Positions 63,438 to 64,000 of a stretch of 64,000 nt of DNA are shown here, one piece after another. This DNA is from Comamonadaceae bacterium. GTDB lineage: Bacteria > Pseudomonadota > Gammaproteobacteria > Burkholderiales > Burkholderiaceae_C. The stretch covers positions 62,001 to 126,000 of the forward strand of contig JAAFIW010000005.1 of the NCBI GenBank assembly GCA_013297875.1. The letters run 5' to 3'. The position numbers were made by a program, and so were the translations under genes. The notes under the pieces are model-generated. The model saw only the letters and a program-made list of their open reading frames with translations. It searched no databases and was not told the origin of the DNA. The first letter of the stretch is position 1, and the number at the start of each line of letters is the position of its first letter.

Positions 63438-64000
63438 TCAAGGCTTCATAGTCAGATAGATTTTGCTGCTCATCCACTCCTCATCTTGTTCGGCCAGTAT
63501 CGCACTGACTAAGCGCAGGCAACTGGCGCTGTTTGGAAACAGCGTGGCTACCCGGGTTCTTCTCTTGATCTCCTTGTTTAGCCGCTCCAACCCGTTGGTC
63601 GTGCGCATTCTGATTCTGTGCTCAGGCGGCAAACCAAACACCGCAAAGCCCTCTGCCAGATTGTCTTGCGCCCAGGCGGCCAGTTTGGGATGGCTTTGCC
63701 CCCAATCCTTGATCGCCGCGGCAAGCTGGCGGTTGGCCTCGTTGATATCCGGCGCGTTGAAGATATTTCTGATCTGACGCGCCACGGTTTGGCGCTGGTC
63801 GAGCTTTGAGACATAGCCCTGCGCGTTGTGCTGCAAGTGAAACTGGCAGCGCTGCCAAGGCACGCCTGCAAACATGGCCTTGCGAGCCGCCTTCAAGCCC
63901 GCATGATCATCGCTGGCGATCATCTTGACCCCACGCAAGCCGCGTTGGATCAGACTGTCCAGGAATGCTCTCCAATGCACCTCGGCTTCACTAAGCGCCA
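63438..64000 (-). CDS. IS256-family transposase, 5' end beyond window
   Basis: The last 187 residues of a Mutator/IS256-type transposase. ALSEAEVHWRAFLDSLIQRG enters from the window edge, then MIASDDHAGLKAARKAMFAG (second catalytic Asp), WQRCQFHLQHNAQGYV (the C-x2-H signature) and TNGLERLNKEIKRRTRVATL (catalytic Glu). The frame is open to the edge and the C-terminus is complete. Its insertion probably removed the second HEAT gene copy. The element's inverted repeat could not be paired, as the other end is outside. Confidence 0.93.
   Translation of the reverse strand, partial: ALSEAEVHWRAFLDSLIQRGLRGVKMIASDDHAGLKAARKAMFAGVPWQRCQFHLQHNAQGYVSKLDQRQTVARQIRNIFNAPDINEANRQLAAAIKDWGQSHPKLAAWAQDNLAEGFAVFGLPPEHRIRMRTTNGLERLNKEIKRRTRVATLFPNSASCLRLVSAILAEQDEEWMSSKIYLTMKP

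Noticed and set aside
1-64000. CRISPR array or integrase-borne prophage
   Set aside because: No regularly spaced direct repeats, cas genes, tyrosine integrase or phage structural genes are seen; repeats found are dispersed.

Overview
The window looks like the chromosome of a betaproteobacterium of the order Burkholderiales, most likely a Comamonadaceae member near Rhodoferax or Polaromonas. This rests on high GC codon use, a map-glnD pair, two tripartite TRAP transporters, a fused 5-oxoprolinase and several Comamonadaceae-style dispersed repeats. The genus is an inference; no rRNA is present.

Layout. 1-5200: stress and detoxification genes (YCII, SRPBCC, MAPEG), then an accessory patch with a lone XRE regulator, a VOC protein and a HigBA-like module whose toxin is frameshifted. 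That module lies between two copies of the 3' end of the propionyl-CoA synthetase gene. 5200-10250: isochorismatase-like hydrolase, MFS carrier, small ORF plus RhlE helicase, a structured repeat, and a patatin gene with a lost C-terminus. 10500-12600: a lower-GC island with a trypsin-like protease, a BrnT-like protein and an orphan. 12700-25060: DUF6172, a 3'-5' exonuclease, an ABC exporter, miaB with an upstream lipid-free exported protein, a 2342-residue extracellular nuclease of ExeM type, a terminator and tRNA-Met. 25300-40000: DinB, HNH endonuclease, then a long minus-strand operon (DUF1445 / D-glutamate cyclase-like, two TRAP binding proteins, TRAP permeases, 5-oxoprolinase) under a LysR gene, with a second TRAP set diverging from it. 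The chemistry suggests uptake and opening of 5-oxoproline or related cyclic amides. 40000-45500: RluA, TrhO, map, glnD.

From 45500 base composition drops. A tight three-gene cassette (Tat-type lipoprotein, single-pass membrane protein, secreted triple ricin-B lectin) is followed by a nest of insertion sequences that can be unpicked: a decayed IS630 copy split by two IS3 elements, one of which is itself hit by an internally deleted IS630. Then come a TolC-MacAB type exporter operon, a MITE, a duplicated locus for small secreted two-cysteine proteins with a HEAT-repeat membrane protein, and an IS256 transposase running off the end.

Repeats are the most unusual aspect. About eleven copies of one short element lie between genes and also inside coding sequence; two other palindromic repeats sit in frame inside oplAH and glnD; and two loci share a structured element with a fixed apex and changed but still pairing stems. 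The three-gene secreted lectin cassette and the duplicated small secreted proteins are the best candidates for undescribed systems.
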